Below, piece by piece: positions 50,200 through 62,302 of a stretch of DNA of 64,000 nt (within the stretch, counting starts at the first letter, position 1; each line of letters starts with the position of its first letter). The translations under genes and the position numbers were made by a program. A model generated the notes under the pieces. That model ran no database searches. It was given only the letters and a program-made list of their open reading frames with translations, and was not told where the DNA came from. The stretch is from Tilletiaria anomala UBC 951 (Eukaryota; Basidiomycota; Exobasidiomycetes; Georgefischeriales; Tilletiariaceae), in contig NW_013546988.1 in NCBI RefSeq assembly GCF_000711695.1, forward strand, positions 62,001 through 126,000, written 5' to 3'.

Positions 50200-50342
50200 C
50201 GCCAGCCGATGTATGTTGATTATTTCGTTGATGTTACCTCGTCCATCATCCAGCCTGCTTACCACCCGTGACCGTAACGTGCGCCCATGCGGGCCATTAC
50301 TCCAAATCAGGTAACTGCGCTCAACAAAAACACTCTTTCAAC

Positions 50343-53300
50343 ATGCCTATGCCCTCACGTGCCGCGACCTTAACACAGTCGTCGGCCTACTCCAATAGAG
50401 ATCCCGATGCTGTTGGGCCCATTTCACGCCAAGATGCCCTCACACAAGCTTACCGCTACTACTTTGAGCCCATCGTCGCAGCGCTCGAAAGCAACATTGA
50501 TGGCGGGCTCAAAGACCGCGAAGTGCGAGAAAGGCAGCAGCAATACGGGCCAAATGAGCTCGATGGAGACTCCGGCATCAACTATTTCAAAATCTTTCTC
50601 AACCAGGTTGTTAATGCCATGACAGCGGTGAGCAGATCCACACTTGCATAATTTACACTCTGCTGACTGAGTCTTTTATTTTCTTTGCAGGTGTTGATCA
50701 TCGCCCTCGTCGTCTCCTTTGCGATCAAATCATGGATCGAGGGCGGTGTCCTCACTGGCGTCGTGGCGATCAACGTCATTGTCGGCTATTTTCAAGAGCT
50801 TTCGGCAGAAAAAACGATGGCCTCGCTTCGTTCTCTCGCCTCGCCGACTGCACGCGTCATCCGCAACGGACAAGGCGTCACCATCCCCAGCACAGAGCTC
50901 GTACCGGGAGACATATGCGAGATCACTGTCGGCGACACTGTTCCAGGTGATCTCCGCATGATCGAGGCCATGAACCTCGAGGCTGATGAAGCACTCCTGA
51001 CCGGCGAGTCCCTCCCTGTCGCCAAAGAGCATGCCAACGCCTTTCCCGAGGAGACTGGAGTCGGCGATCGGATCAACATGGCTTACATGTCCAGCAATGT
51101 CACTCGGGGTCGCGGGACCGGTATCGTCGTCGCTACCGGTATGAACACCGAAATCGGCAAGATTGCGCAAGCACTACAAGGAAACGCCAAGCGCAAAAAG
51201 ATCCGCGCCGTCAAGCAGAACAGCTACGGCAAGAAGCTCCCTCACCACTACGTCCAAGCCGGTGCACTCACGGTCTGGGACCAGATCGCCACTTTCTTGG
51301 GTCTTAACCACGGTACACCGCTCCAGCGCAAGCTCTCGCTGCTTGCTGTCTTGCTTTTCCTTGTTGCAATTCTGTTCGCAATCATCTGCTTCTTGTCCAA
51401 CAATTGGACTGATCGCGAGGTCATCATCTACGCCGTCAGGTGAGCAGCGTAGACCTAAAGAGCCCTGGCAAGGCCAGCACTGACTTTTCTGTGCCTCGTT
51501 CCTCAGTGTTGGTGTCTCGATGATCCCAGCCTCGCTCAGCGCTGTCCTTTCCATCACCATGGCTATGGGTGCCCGTGCTATGACTCGCCGTCATGTCATT
51601 GTCCGCAAGATGGATGCCATCGAGTCGCTTGGCGCAGTGACGGACATTTGCTCAGACAAGACTGGTACGCTCACCCAAGGTCGCATGGTAGTCAAGCGTG
51701 CCTGGGTTCCCGCCAGCGGTACTTTCACTGTCAGCGACAGCGAGGAAGCCTTCAACCCCAACGCAGGAGAAGTCTTCAAGACCGAAAGGCAACCCAAAGA
51801 CAGCGACCCGAATCACGCGAAAGAGACATCCAAGGATGGTGACAAGGTTGCCAGTAAAGAACTCGGCTCCGACAGAATCAAGGACGACGAGTGCTTCACC
51901 GACTTTCTCAACGTGTGAGGATTCGCTTTCTAGCAATCTAGCCCAAGATCACCATTGCTGATCATGCTGTCCTCCTTTGTAGGGCCGCGCTCTGCAACAA
52001 CGCAAAAGTCTTCCAAGCTGAGGGCGAATGGCAGGCTCATGGCGACCCGACCGAATGCGCCATGCAAACCTTTGCTTGCCGCTTCGACTGGGGCCGTGCA
52101 AAGCTGACCAACAAGGTCAAGGGGGAGAGCCAGAGGGTTGACGATCAGGAGAATGCCGCCAAGTATGCTTCGTATGGCAAGCCTGCCATCTGGAAGCAGA
52201 CGGCCGAGTTCCCATTCTCGAGCGACGTCAAGCGCATGTGCGTCTTCTACAAGCATCGCCCGTCCGAGACGCACAAAGCGTTTATGAAGGGAGCCGTCGA
52301 GCGAGTTCTCGAAGCATGCACTCACGCACAGACAAGCGAGGGTATCGTCGACATCACTGAGAACATTACTAGCAACATTCTGGCCAACATGGAAGCGCTG
52401 GCGGACACCGGTCTTCGGGTGCTTGCGTTCGCGCAACGTGATCTCACCAAAGAGGAAGCTCATGAAGGCGAGGAACTCGATCGCACCCAAGCTGAGAGCG
52501 GTATGACCTTTGTCGGCCTGGCAGGCATCTACGACCCTCCGCGTGCTTCATCTCTACCAGCTGTCCTCCAGTGCCAGCAAGCCGGCATCCGTGTCCACAT
52601 GCTCACCGGCGACCATCCAGGAACCGCCCGCGCTATCGCCAAGGAGGTCGGCATCATCCCGCAGAACACATCCACCTGGTCCGAAGAGAGGCTTAAGGCA
52701 TCCGTAATGACTGGCCCCGCGTTTGACAAGTTAACTGAAGATGAGATCGACCGACTCGAAATCCTCCCGCTCGTAATTGCCAGATGCGCGCCTCAGACCA
52801 AGGTCAGGATGATCGAAGCTCTGCATCGCCGCACGTGCTTCGCTGCCATGACTGGCGATGGAGTCAATGACGCGCCCAGTCTGAAGATCGGTGAGTGTGT
52901 GCTAACCCCTTGCCTCCATTGTCTCTCCTTTAATTGCTGACCCTTCTCTTGATTTGATTGTGCAGCCGACGTTGGTCTCGGGATGGGAGGAGGCTCGGAT
53001 GTCGCCAAAGGCGCGTCGGATCTTGTCTTGACGGACGACAACTTTGCCAGCATCGTATCTGGCATTGAAGAGGGAAGGAGGACCTTTGGTAAGTCCACAA
53101 AGGCCTGGGATCGCCTCTGCGCCTGCCATCTAACCCATATCTTTGTTCTTATGGTATGACGCAGACAATATCAAGAAGTTCGTGCTTCATCTGCTTGCTC
53201 AAAATGTTGCTCAGGCTTTGGTGCTCCTTATCGGCCTTGCTTTCAAGGATGCAACCGGCCTCTCTGTGTTCCCGCTCTCTCCTGTCGAGGTCCTTTACAT

Positions 53301-54084
53301 TATCATGGTGAGTAGAACCTGTCAGGAAGCCATAACATCCGCCAGCACGCAGCTCACCCCTGGTTCTCTCTTTGCGCAGGTTACTAGCGGTCTCCCGGCC
53401 ATGGGTTTGGGTATGAGTCAAGCGCAACTCGACATCATGAAGCGCCCACCTCATGACCTTAAGTACGGCATCTTCGCACCCGAAGTCCTGCTTGACCTGT
53501 TTGTCTACGGAGTCTGGGTCGGACTGCTTTGCCTGGCTACATTCACGCTATGCCTCTGGGGCTTTGGCGACGGCAATCTCGGCATCAATTGCAACGGCAT
53601 CTACAACGAAACATGCGCAACGGTCTTCCGCGCACGCGGCGCAACCTGGACAGTGATGACGTGGGCATCGCTCTTCCTCGCCTGGGAGGTCGTCAACACC
53701 CGTCGCTCCTTCTTCCGCATGGGCAAGAAATACCCGCTCTACTCGCAGTGGTTCCACGACACCTGGGGCAAGAACAAGTTTCTCTTCAGCACGGTTGTCA
53801 TCGGCTTCTTCAGCGTCTTCCCTCTGCTTTACATCCCCATCATCAATGACGATGTCTTCCTGCACAAAGGCATTTCATGGGAGTGGGGCATCTGCTTTAT
53901 TGCCATCCTCCTATTCTTCTTGGGCGTGGAGGCTTGGAAGTGGGCTAAGCGCGTGTGGCTGCGGCGACGATCGACAAGGGACGACGACGTAATGGATGAG
54001 GAAACGGCAGCTGGGTTGGAGGAGAAGCCCGCCACCATCCTTGAAAGGCTGCAGAAGCCTGGGCCAGTGCCAACCCGAGCTTGA
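50343..54084 (+). CDS. ENA1: ENA-type Na+/K+-efflux P-type ATPase (type IID)
   Basis: Plasma-membrane pump that exports Na+, Li+ or K+ at high salt or alkaline pH. Seven exons: 50343-50627, 50691-51439, 51507-51914, 51983-52890, 52966-53088, 53165-53307 and 53380-54084, 1106 residues in one continuous frame. Visible landmarks: cation-ATPase N-terminal domain with [17 protein letters not shown], actuator TGES near residue 200, phosphorylation site [11 protein letters not shown] near 395, nucleotide-binding FMKGAVERV, hinge [12 protein letters not shown], and [16 protein letters not shown] with [12 protein letters not shown], which is diagnostic for fungal ENA pumps. The last exon holds the final membrane helices and a short basic-then-acidic tail. 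The start at 50343 (aacATGCC) follows a TATA box; the frame is open further upstream but without ATG. Confidence 0.93.
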
Positions 54085-54576
54085 AATCACCATGCGGGGT
54101 GGCCTTGAGCGCAAGGAGTTCGAAAAACAAGTTAAATTGTACAACACCCGCACTGTATCATAGATATTGCATACCGACGAGGTCAAGCACATTTAGTGCG
54201 TGATATGTACCACGCGTGAACTGAACCTGCGTTCTTCTGCTCGAGACCTGGACAAAAGTATCGATGGTACTTGAAGGGAATAGCAACAGGGCCGCGCCAG
54301 AGGTCCACAGAAGCAGATATCAAATAGCACTCCCGCAAGGGAGTGAGAGGTTGCGACCAGGAACGTGTCGCGTAATTACAAACTTATCGACTCGCGTGTT
54401 GATGTGGCAAGTGCGAACGAAATCATCACGACCACGTTCCATGTCGTTGGCTGCTGATCGACATCTGCCATCATCTTGGGGGAAGGCTCGTGAGTCGTGC
54501 AGCCTTGTCAACGTGCTCGTTAACATGTGCACGTGAGGGTGACCACGCTTTGGGCTCGCGACCTCACATTCAGATT
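54085..54576. promoter_or_regulatory. Intergenic region ENA / TFIIIC subunit
   Basis: About 490 bases between tandem genes. No clear TATA; the frame of the next gene is open back to about 54490 but has no ATG before 54577. Confidence 0.4.
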
Positions 54577-57327
54577 ATGAACGAGGTAGATTCGTCCGGC
54601 ACGCCTTCTGGGCGGCCGAAACGACAAGCTGCCCAAGCTGCCCGGGCAAGGTACACACAAACCGTTCACCACGGCTTTTCCGATGGGTCTTCAGAGGGGG
54701 GAGGTGATAGAAAAGTCCCTTCGAACCCCAAGGGGAATACAAAGAGCAAGGCGAAGGCAAGAGATGAAGATTTTCTCGACAACGGCAGCGACGATGAGTT
54801 TGTACTTGCAGATCAAGCTGGAACAAGTAGAGGCAAGGCCGCCGCATCGGACGATGACGAAGAATTGAACGCAATATCCGAGTCTGGGTCCGAAGAATTG
54901 GATGAGGCTGAAGAGGATGTTTACGACGGCGTTGACACGCCGCCACCGAGGACTCGTAAGGGCAAGATCAACGTAAAGAACACAAGAATAAATGCTGTCG
55001 TTACGATGGCACCTTCGGTAGCGGCTCGCAAAACCAAACCCGTCGCAGCTGATAATGACGTATCGAATATAGCCGCTGCTCAACGCGGCAGCTTGTGGAT
55101 CAAAGCCAAAGAGGGCCGAAATCTGTCTATGTTCACATCGTCATGCTTGTTACCTTCGGTCAAGGTGGAGCATGCGCCGTGGCCATTGGACGGTGCTGCG
55201 ATGCTGACAGGCGCTTCATGGGAGATCGAGTGCAACGCAAAACTCAAGGTCGGCAGGTGGAATGAGGAGCTGTGGAGACCTCCGCGGGGAAAGATGGGAG
55301 ACTATGGATGGTTACCCGGCAAGGACAATAGTCTGGATGGAATTGAAGGACGTGCAAAGGTGGAGCCAATGGATGAGGATTTAGAGCCTAGAATCCAACC
55401 CCATTGGCTGCAAAGCATTAAAGTTCTATCAGAAGAGTGAGTCTCGTATTTTGCGGCTAGAAGACTGCGATTATGCACTGAAGCACGAACGAGGGTGCCG
55501 CTCAGGGAGGTCTTGCGGCGTCGCACTGAAGCCCTAGCGGAGGCAGGCAACGCTCAGACGCCCAATGCAACTGATGTGGCTGCGAGCTCCGGGATAGACC
55601 CGATGGCGATTGATCCTTCGCTGCAGGACGGCGAGGAAGACATCACACTGCTAGCAACTCTCCAGCCCTGGTTCACGGCCGAAGGAGACCTGCGAATCGC
55701 GTACGGGTCGGACACGGTACTGAAAAGGCATACACTCGCACCTGGCGCTGCGCACGCGGCGGACGGCTTGGAAGCCGACAGCGATGTCCATTTTTTCAAC
55801 ACTGGAGGCTACAATTACTGTGTCGAAGCATGTCCGCGAGGCTTGAATGTCGCAGGCAACGAGTTCTTGGCGGTCTCGACTTCATTCGAACGGGCTCCCC
55901 GAAACAGATACGGCATACGTCTCACCGAGCCGGCGCCTGCGCAGATCCAAATCTGGAGCATCGCACCAGGCAGGGGCGGCAATGATAATCATTCAAAAGT
56001 GCGGCTTGAAATGGTGTTGCACATCGACACAGGCAGCGCGTGGCAGTTGCAATGGCGACCTCTTGCCTACCGAGATCTTGAACAGCCGCCGCCTAGCAAC
56101 GAGATCCTCGGTGTCCTGGCTGCGGCGTGTATGAATGGCAAACTTTGCTTCTTTCAGGTGCCTCATCCAAATGAGCTCAGACACGTCAAGAAGAGCAAAA
56201 GCGCTGCTCCATTGCAAATTGCACTCAAGCCTATCCTCTCATTGGACCTCTTCGAGACCGTTCCGCACTGTTTAGATTGGGCCTTTCCAGAACGCATTCT
56301 CGTTGGATGTAGCAATGGTTACGCGGCTGTTTGGGACCTCGAAGAGCTCCTGTCAGGGAATGGCCAGCAGCAGGGTGAGTTTTCACTCTGTGGCTGATCG
56401 ACATGCTCGCATATTGACGACAGAGTATTTCTGTACAGCGCCCTTGCACTACTTCAGGACACAAGAGACTGCCATCACTGGTGTACGATGGCACATGCAT
56501 CCCAACACGGACGCCCGCGGCCGTCCGGCTTGGAATGAGATGCCAAACTTGTTCACGAGCTGCTCGTTGATGGGCTCGATCGCTTTGACGGACCTGACTG
56601 ACCCTTACCACCAGGCCGATATTCGTTTTGGTCAATCTGGCGGCAGCATCAGTGAGTAGGCGGCCGTCCTTGTGTCCCGGGATTGGCTGCGCGATGCAGG
56701 CACAGTCTGACATTTGAATTGCTATTTCACGCAAAGGCGGCGTCCCCGCGTACGATTTGGCATTCAGCACGCATGCCAATGCTGCGATCATCGAGGGCAA
56801 CCTGTACGGCGTTGATCTATTCTTTTTCACCAATCCCCACTTTGGCCGCAAAGCCAGGGTAGCCGAGCATCGAGCGCCAACGCTGGCCATAGCTACGTCG
56901 GACTATCATCCGTTACTTGCGACCGGCTCGGCGGATGGAAGCGTACGCATGGTCAACATTTGGCGCAATCTCAGCAAGAGGGGTGCCAAGGCTTCTGTCC
57001 AGCTGTTTCGCCTCACATGCGGCACAGAGAGTAGCGAGCTCAGGGTGCTCGACTATTTCTTGCCTGATATCTTGGTGGGTAAGAAGAGACTATGCTACGC
57101 TGGAGCCCACGCATTGACTGCCTCTGTCGCACTCAACCGCGAATACAAACACAAAACAGAATCCACACAGGATTCCAGGCACATCGTTCGACTGGCCGCC
57201 GGAAGTTGCCATCACGGACGTCGCATGGAGCAGGCACATCAATCGGGGCTACCTCCTCGCGAGCGTATCTGCGTCTGGCCTAGGCAGAATTCAATGGGTC
57301 GGAGAAGCGCCTCACAAAGAAAGGTGA
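54577..57327 (+). CDS. TFC6: TFIIIC WD40 subunit, TFC6/Sfc6/GTF3C2-like
   Basis: Probable B-box-module subunit of TFIIIC, which recruits RNA polymerase III to tRNA genes. Exons 54577-55436, 55494-56374, 56424-56651, 56737-57074 and 57160-57327 give 824 residues. Residues 1-180 are basic/acidic and disordered (RPKRQAAQAARARY, EELDEAEEDVYDG). The rest is a beta-propeller of atypical repeats: AAACMNGKLCFFQVPHP, HCLDWAFPERILVGCSNGYA, AVWDLEELL, GVRWHMHPN, LLATGSADGSVRMVNIW and, after the last intron, DWPPEVAITDVAWS with LLASVSASGLGRIQWVGE. The introns are short (57, 49, 85 and 85 nt). The alternative reading that runs straight through the last intron gives a Lys/His-rich tail and loses the repeat. 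Family assignment is from the order of these motifs, not an alignment. Confidence 0.75.
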
Positions 57328-57485
57328 AAGAGCGTGCAGTCTGCAGTCGATGCAAGCAACCCCGAAAGGCTCGAGCAATGTAGCGTACCTATCAGTGATG
57401 TCTTTCGAGCATCGCATTGTTCGTCCTGAATCATGGGCATTATGCGGAGCGGTGACAATGAATTGACATTCCGCATCGGCACACT

Positions 57486-58186
57486 CTAAGCATCCACTGG
57501 CTTCGGTCTGCTGATGACGTTCACGCTGCCTACGTACCACAGAAGGAAGTCCAGTGTCGTTCATGTGAGCTGGTCCAGTTTTTGGAAAGCAATTTTACCA
57601 GTTTACACACTCACGTTGGCTCACGAGGAGTCTGTCCCTTGGCGGCTGGCCGTCCTCGCCAGGCTGGCGCTCGATGCGAAAGTCAGCCTCGACGAAAACC
57701 CGGGTACTGTGCGCGCACGTGGAAAGCGATGCGAAGGCAAGGGAACGAAGATGAGCGTGGACGAGGAATAGCAACAAGCAGGCACGCCATGGAATCACCC
57801 TTTTGTCAACGTCTTGACCTTGTCTGTCTTGTCACCAAAAGCGTAGATTCGGTGGTAGGTGGAAGTCTGCGCTGAGGCTGGATAAGTCCAAGTGAGAAAT
57901 GGTGAAACGAAATGGGGGCAACAAGGTAGGGGTGTCAGCATTCCACCTTCCATCTGGCACGTACTACCAAGCAAAGGAGCAAACACGCACGGTCTTCGCG
58001 GCTGCCCAGGTAGTCGGTCGTCGCAACGACATAGGAGGTGAACTCCTTGCCGTTGACGCTGGTCTTGATCTCCGGGTCCGCGACGAGGCGGCCCATGATC
58101 TGCATGCGGGCCAGGTTGGAGCGCGACGCGGTGGTGCTCAGCGCGCGGGCGCCGGCGGGGACGCGGAGGGCGAGTTGGCGGAACAT
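57486..58186 (-). CDS. RIM1: Mitochondrial single-stranded DNA-binding protein (Rim1/mtSSB)
   Basis: OB-fold protein that coats single-stranded mitochondrial DNA during replication. Four exons: 58186-57991, 57871-57799, 57706-57615 and 57529-57486, 134 residues. The presequence MFRQLALRVPAGARALSTTA is followed by ARMQIMGRLVADPEIKTSVN, FTSYVVATTDYLGSRED, then STYHRIYAFGD, TKGTRVFVEADFRIERQPGE and a final VSQRSVNVISRPKPVDA. This matches the Rim1 pattern, including the YVEADF strand and the closing HESIRVL-like strand. The last exon is only 44 nt and is found only by requiring that closing strand; the acceptor is GTACGTAG. The gene converges on the TFIIIC gene with about 160 bases between stops. 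Confidence 0.86.
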
Positions 58187-58632
58187 CTTAGGTGGCTGCG
58201 AAGAGATCCGTGAGAAATGATACGTGCTGTGTGGCCGTCCGCAAATAGTGAAGCCCGGCTGGGAGATTGTAAAGGGCGCTTGAAGGCACTTGGGTTGATG
58301 AGGAGATGGATGATGAGCGACGGGCGAGGGAGGACTGGGAGAAGCACAAACGCGTGCGTCTCGTGTGTAATCCTCACTATTACGCCTCTCTCGTCATGAG
58401 CCGCAAAGAGACGCGCCGCCCACCGCCGCCACCACTGCTGGTTTACACAGCGGCGCTGTGCCTGTGCTTTTGCTCTCCACACTTGGTAGGATGGCCACCC
58501 AGCCCCAGAGACGCACACAGCTCCTGCTGTTCTCGAAAAAAGCAACATCTTCCAAAGTGACGATGAGGTACATGTGGACTAACCATGAGCTCCTCACATG
58601 TGCACAATTGCTTGACCTATTAGCAGGAGAAT
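58187..58632. promoter_or_regulatory. Divergent promoter, RIM1 / methyltransferase
   Basis: 446 bases between two outward-facing ATGs. No TATA consensus or coding signal; probably a bidirectional promoter. Confidence 0.45.
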
Positions 58633-60248
58633 ATGGCCGCCGGGAGCCCAGCCGGAGATCCGGCTGACGATTTCAACTTTCCGACCGGCTTGGCCATCCA
58701 ACCGAGCAGCAAGAGCTGCAGCAGCCAAGCAGGTTGCGAGCTTGATGCGTGGGATGCAGATACTGCGGAGGACATTGATCGATGGGGTATAGCAGGGCGG
58801 GTCTGGTGAGGCTTTTGCAGCATGGGAGTCCGGTTTTGGTAGAGCATGTTCCTCAATAACCGCCAATCAATTTGCTTTTTCGTCTCTCCTCTCTGCTACG
58901 TTTCTGCCCTCTGATCGCTGACAGGGAAGCGGCATATGCTCTGCGCGAATACCTCCGGCCACCATGCGAGTCCGCTCTCGAGTTTGACCCTCCATGCAGT
59001 TTCTTCGCTTTGCCGCCGAATGCTTCTCCAGATGGCACAGCAGCAAGAGGACCAACGTTAGCACGCGCTGTGTCAGCGGTTGAGCTGGGCTCCGGGGTCG
59101 GCTATGTTGGTATTCACCTTGCCCTAGCGCTCTCAAGGGCTCATGGTCGATCCTCCTGTCAACGAGTCAAAGATAATGTTGAGACTAACCGGAGTGCGCC
59201 AATGCCGACATCACCGACCCCCACTGTCATTTTGACGGATCTTGATCATGTCTGCCCGTTGCTGGAGCGAAATGCTGCTCGCGCGCTGCGTCCTCCTTCA
59301 GCATCGACCACAGCACCAGATCAAGCATCGGGCGTGAAGTTGCTCGTGCGACCATTGCCATGGGGCTCTTCCAAAGCGGCGGAGCGGATCATGAAAGAGG
59401 ACATTGCTTCAAGGACGGAAAGCGCCGTTTCTGAAAGCGCCGCTCACACAGCCTCTACCTCGGCACCGACGCACATTGTTTGCTCGGACCTAGTCTACTT
59501 TCCCGAACTTCTACCACCGCTATTGCGTACAATCATCCAGCTCAGCGAGCCGCAGCGAACGACATCAGCAGAAACAGCGACAAGCGAGCTGATCATATCG
59601 TACAAGGTACGCTCGCTCGCAAAGGAGCAGCCGTTCTGGCAGGCACTAGGAGCCTGGTTTGACATGGAGCCGGTTCAGTGTCGACGTCGATGGAGGCGGA
59701 AACCCGATATTGTTGGGGAAGAAAGGGCGTGGGAGCATATGGCAGGCCCATGGGGCCCATGGCATCGATTTGGGCGCTGGAAGTCTGATCTGGGTCTTGG
59801 TGAGGCCTCCAAGGCTGAATCACCGCGCTATGGTAGTGACAAGCAAAATGCAAACGCGTTGGGAGCAGGAGCGAAAACGCCTGACAGCGACCGCGAAGGC
59901 GATGCCGAGCAGCACACTACAGGTGATGCTAAAGATGAGGCGGAAGAAGCAGAGGAGGAAGCAGAGGAGGAAGCAGAAGATGATATGTTTATATTTGTCT
60001 GTCGCCGCAAGCGCGAGAGCTTGGGATACGAGCCGCCGTCAGATGATGCCAAGCTGATGGGCGGCTGGAGGGTCATGGAAGGTGCTGGTCCAGGAGGAGC
60101 AACGTCAGAATCAGGGTCAGAGGAGGTACTGCAGCAAGGCAGCGAAGGTGGTGCGATCCGTGCGGCAACCTCGACCGTCCCCGCTGCTTCCCTCGCTACC
60201 GCAGGAGATACGTTTGAGCTTCTGCTTCTTGGCATGCTCGAACCGTAG
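58633..60248 (+). CDS. METTL21/Methyltransf_16-type protein lysine methyltransferase
   Basis: SAM-dependent methyltransferase, probably modifying a lysine on a protein such as a translation factor; the substrate cannot be told from sequence. Exons 58633-58805 and 58925-60248, 498 residues. The intron splits a Trp codon (TG|G) so that GIAGRVW joins EAAYALREYLRPP, the family's conserved G-x-x-x-W-x-A start. Motif I is VELGSGVGYVGIHLAL, post-I is VILTDLDHVCPLLERNA, and HIVCSDLVYFPELLPPLL carries the DLVY equivalent of the family's DxxY. The fold is interrupted by low-complexity insertions and by an acidic repeat (EEAEEEAEEEAE) just before the last strand MFIFVCRRKR. Reading from the TTG at 58872 would miss the first exon. 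Confidence 0.82.
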
Positions 60249-61484
60249 TGTAGTCCATTTGTAATTCCCAGAGAAAGCACCATCGTGGCGCCGTTTTGCA
60301 GGGGCTCCTAAGTGCCCAACGTCCAGGCTACAGGCATGGTCATTCCATTTGCGTTACAGAATTTTACAGCTTCCATCCAACGCCTTAGGGACTTCGCATT
60401 ACACCCATTTCACCGGAAGGGCATTTGAGCAATGGCAACCCGAGAGTTCATCTTTATGACGAGCTGCTGGCCCAGGCCAACATGCTATGGTGCCCCTGCA
60501 TGAAGGATGTACATACGAGTGGTGCCTTCGCTGAGCAGTCAGAATCGAAAATGCACCTAGGGCTCCCCTCGGGGTTTACAAGTCACGCAGGGACTTGGGT
60601 TATACGACCATTAAACAAAGCAGCCAGCTGGGAAGCGTGGGTCGTTGCATCTGTCTGGCACCAACGCACCGCAGTCCGCCGGCGCCCACAGGATCAACCT
60701 CGACCGGGTCATCGACGCACGCTTGGCTTACCACACCCTCCAAGTCGCATGGACCGCTCGCCCTGTCACACTGTCACCACTCTGGTCAAGGTGGGATTGT
60801 TCGAGAGTTGTTCCTCACTTGGTGAGTGGCTTCGAAGACGCGAGGTGCCGATCGATCTCAAGAAGGGACATTAGCGCTTGGGCTGTCTCAAACTCATTTC
60901 AACATCGTGGACCGAACTGTCCGCTGGCGTGTGCTGGTTAGCCTCGTACCATGGGGACGGGCTGCGCCCGCGTGGGCTCGGGCGGATTGGGTGTGCCGGG
61001 TGGCGGCTCAGGTGCCCTGCCATCCAATCAAGCGGTGTGAAAAGTCAACAAAAAAATCAGAAAGGCTTCACTGTGTGAGTTTCCCTCCCAAGGTTCCTCC
61101 AAAAAGGGCCGGGGCGGAACGGCTGCTGGAAGATGGTCGCTGCCTTTGTGACAATATATCCTTACTCATAATATATAACAATATAGTAGTAATATTAAAC
61201 AGTAATAGAAATACAATAAGATAAAGCTTCTCCCCCTTCCCCCCTCGTGTGCGCTGCTGTGCCTTGCAATTAGCGCTGGCGGGCACAGGGCAGGCCGGAG
61301 AGTTTTTGGTCTCACTTTGGCAAGTCACCAGCAGCTAGTTGTATGAATTAGAGGACTGTTCGAGTGAAGAACGGAGAAAAGTGGCGTGATGCCACGGGAA
61401 TGATGTGAAGAGAGAGAGAGCTAAATGTCACCGTCACAACTCACGTGGGCGTCATTTCGTTGGGATAGGCATGCTCTCGCCCAA

Positions 61485-61700
61485 TGGAAATTGGAGATGC
61501 AGTTCATTTGCTGCGAGCATCGGCGGTCATAGCGGATCAATGCGCCGAGGTACAAAGGTGCTCTTACAAGGCAGGAATAATGGCTAGATTCATACAAGTT
61601 CAAGGTGCATACATGTGCATATACCACCATATTCGACCATGTGTGGTAAGCGGGAATCGACCCTAGTTCCATGTGCCGATGGTGGGGCCAATTGCCGCGG
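61485..61700 (+). repeat. Dispersed repeat, copy C
   Basis: Matches the left half of copy B (38270-38490): AAGGCAGGAATAATGGCTAG with the following 13 bases differs at one position from copy B, and flanking blocks (GCATCGGCGGTCA versus GCGTCGGTGGTCA, GCGGCAGG) keep order and spacing. The similarity fades after about 61700. Confidence 0.6.
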
Positions 61701-62096
61701 CAGGGCTGAATACGGCATCACGTGACTCGCTCCATCCTTCACAACACGTTCATGGACGAGAATCTCTCGTTCATGCACAAAGAACCCGCGTATGGGGTGG
61801 AAATCGGGCTGGCTCGAACCAGCTGTTTATCATTAAGGAGAACGTCCCAAGTTGGGCGGCGGACACATACGCCGCACGATCAAGTCCAAGTCAACGACAG
61901 CCGGCGGCTGATGCTGAGGTAGAGTAAATAGAGTTTCGACCTGCAAGTGGAGGCGACGACGACATCATCCTAACGCCTTGTTGAGCAACAGGAATCTGAG
62001 CGCCGCTGGGCACCACGGACCCGCTCTCGCTTGTTTGCTTCGACGCCTCCCCAGCGAGCGAAGCGGACGATAGAAACCGTGAAACAGGGCCACGGT

Positions 62097-62302
62097 ATGG
62101 ACCCATCGCTGCTGGTGAGTCAAACAAAGCAGAGGGTGGCCCAAGCTGGAGTGAGCTTGCAAACGGAATGTGTCCAAGTTCTGACCGTCGTCTTCATTTG
62201 CAGACACCAAAAACCTGGGACGCCGTATGCATCAATCCAAAAGCCAAGGTTACCGATGACCTCATCTGCTTTGCCGCATTTCCAATTTGACTCCTGGATA
62301 TT
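62097..62302 (+). other. Possible 5' exon pair of the downstream gene
   Basis: ATG at 62097 gives MDPSLL, then a perfect donor GTGAGT at 62115. A CTGAC branch-like site and CATTTGCAG acceptor follow at 62203, and the frame continues in phase as TPKTWDAVCINPKAK before a stop at 62300-62302. The intron signals are good, but I cannot connect the second piece to the PH-domain exon, so it may belong to a 5' leader or a separate short transcript. Confidence 0.3.

Larger units (their letters stand above)
44993..50342. other. Longest gene-poor interval of the window
   Basis: 5.3 kb that contains only one tentative gene (47348-48182, listed separately). There are AT-rich patches at 45535-45560 and 46290-46370. 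The rest has short open frames in all phases and no recognised domain, repeat or RNA. The right end carries the ENA promoter. Confidence 0.4.

Noticed and set aside
57328-57780. A further 3' exon or separate plus-strand gene after the TFIIIC subunit
   Set aside because: The open frames there overlap RIM1 exons 3 and 4 on the minus strand, which have family support; no plus-strand domain is visible.
60485-60520. Resemblance to the central part of U6 snRNA (GCCCCTGC..AAGGATG)
   Set aside because: Only about 20 bases match loosely; the highly conserved ACAGAGA and AGC regions are missing around it.
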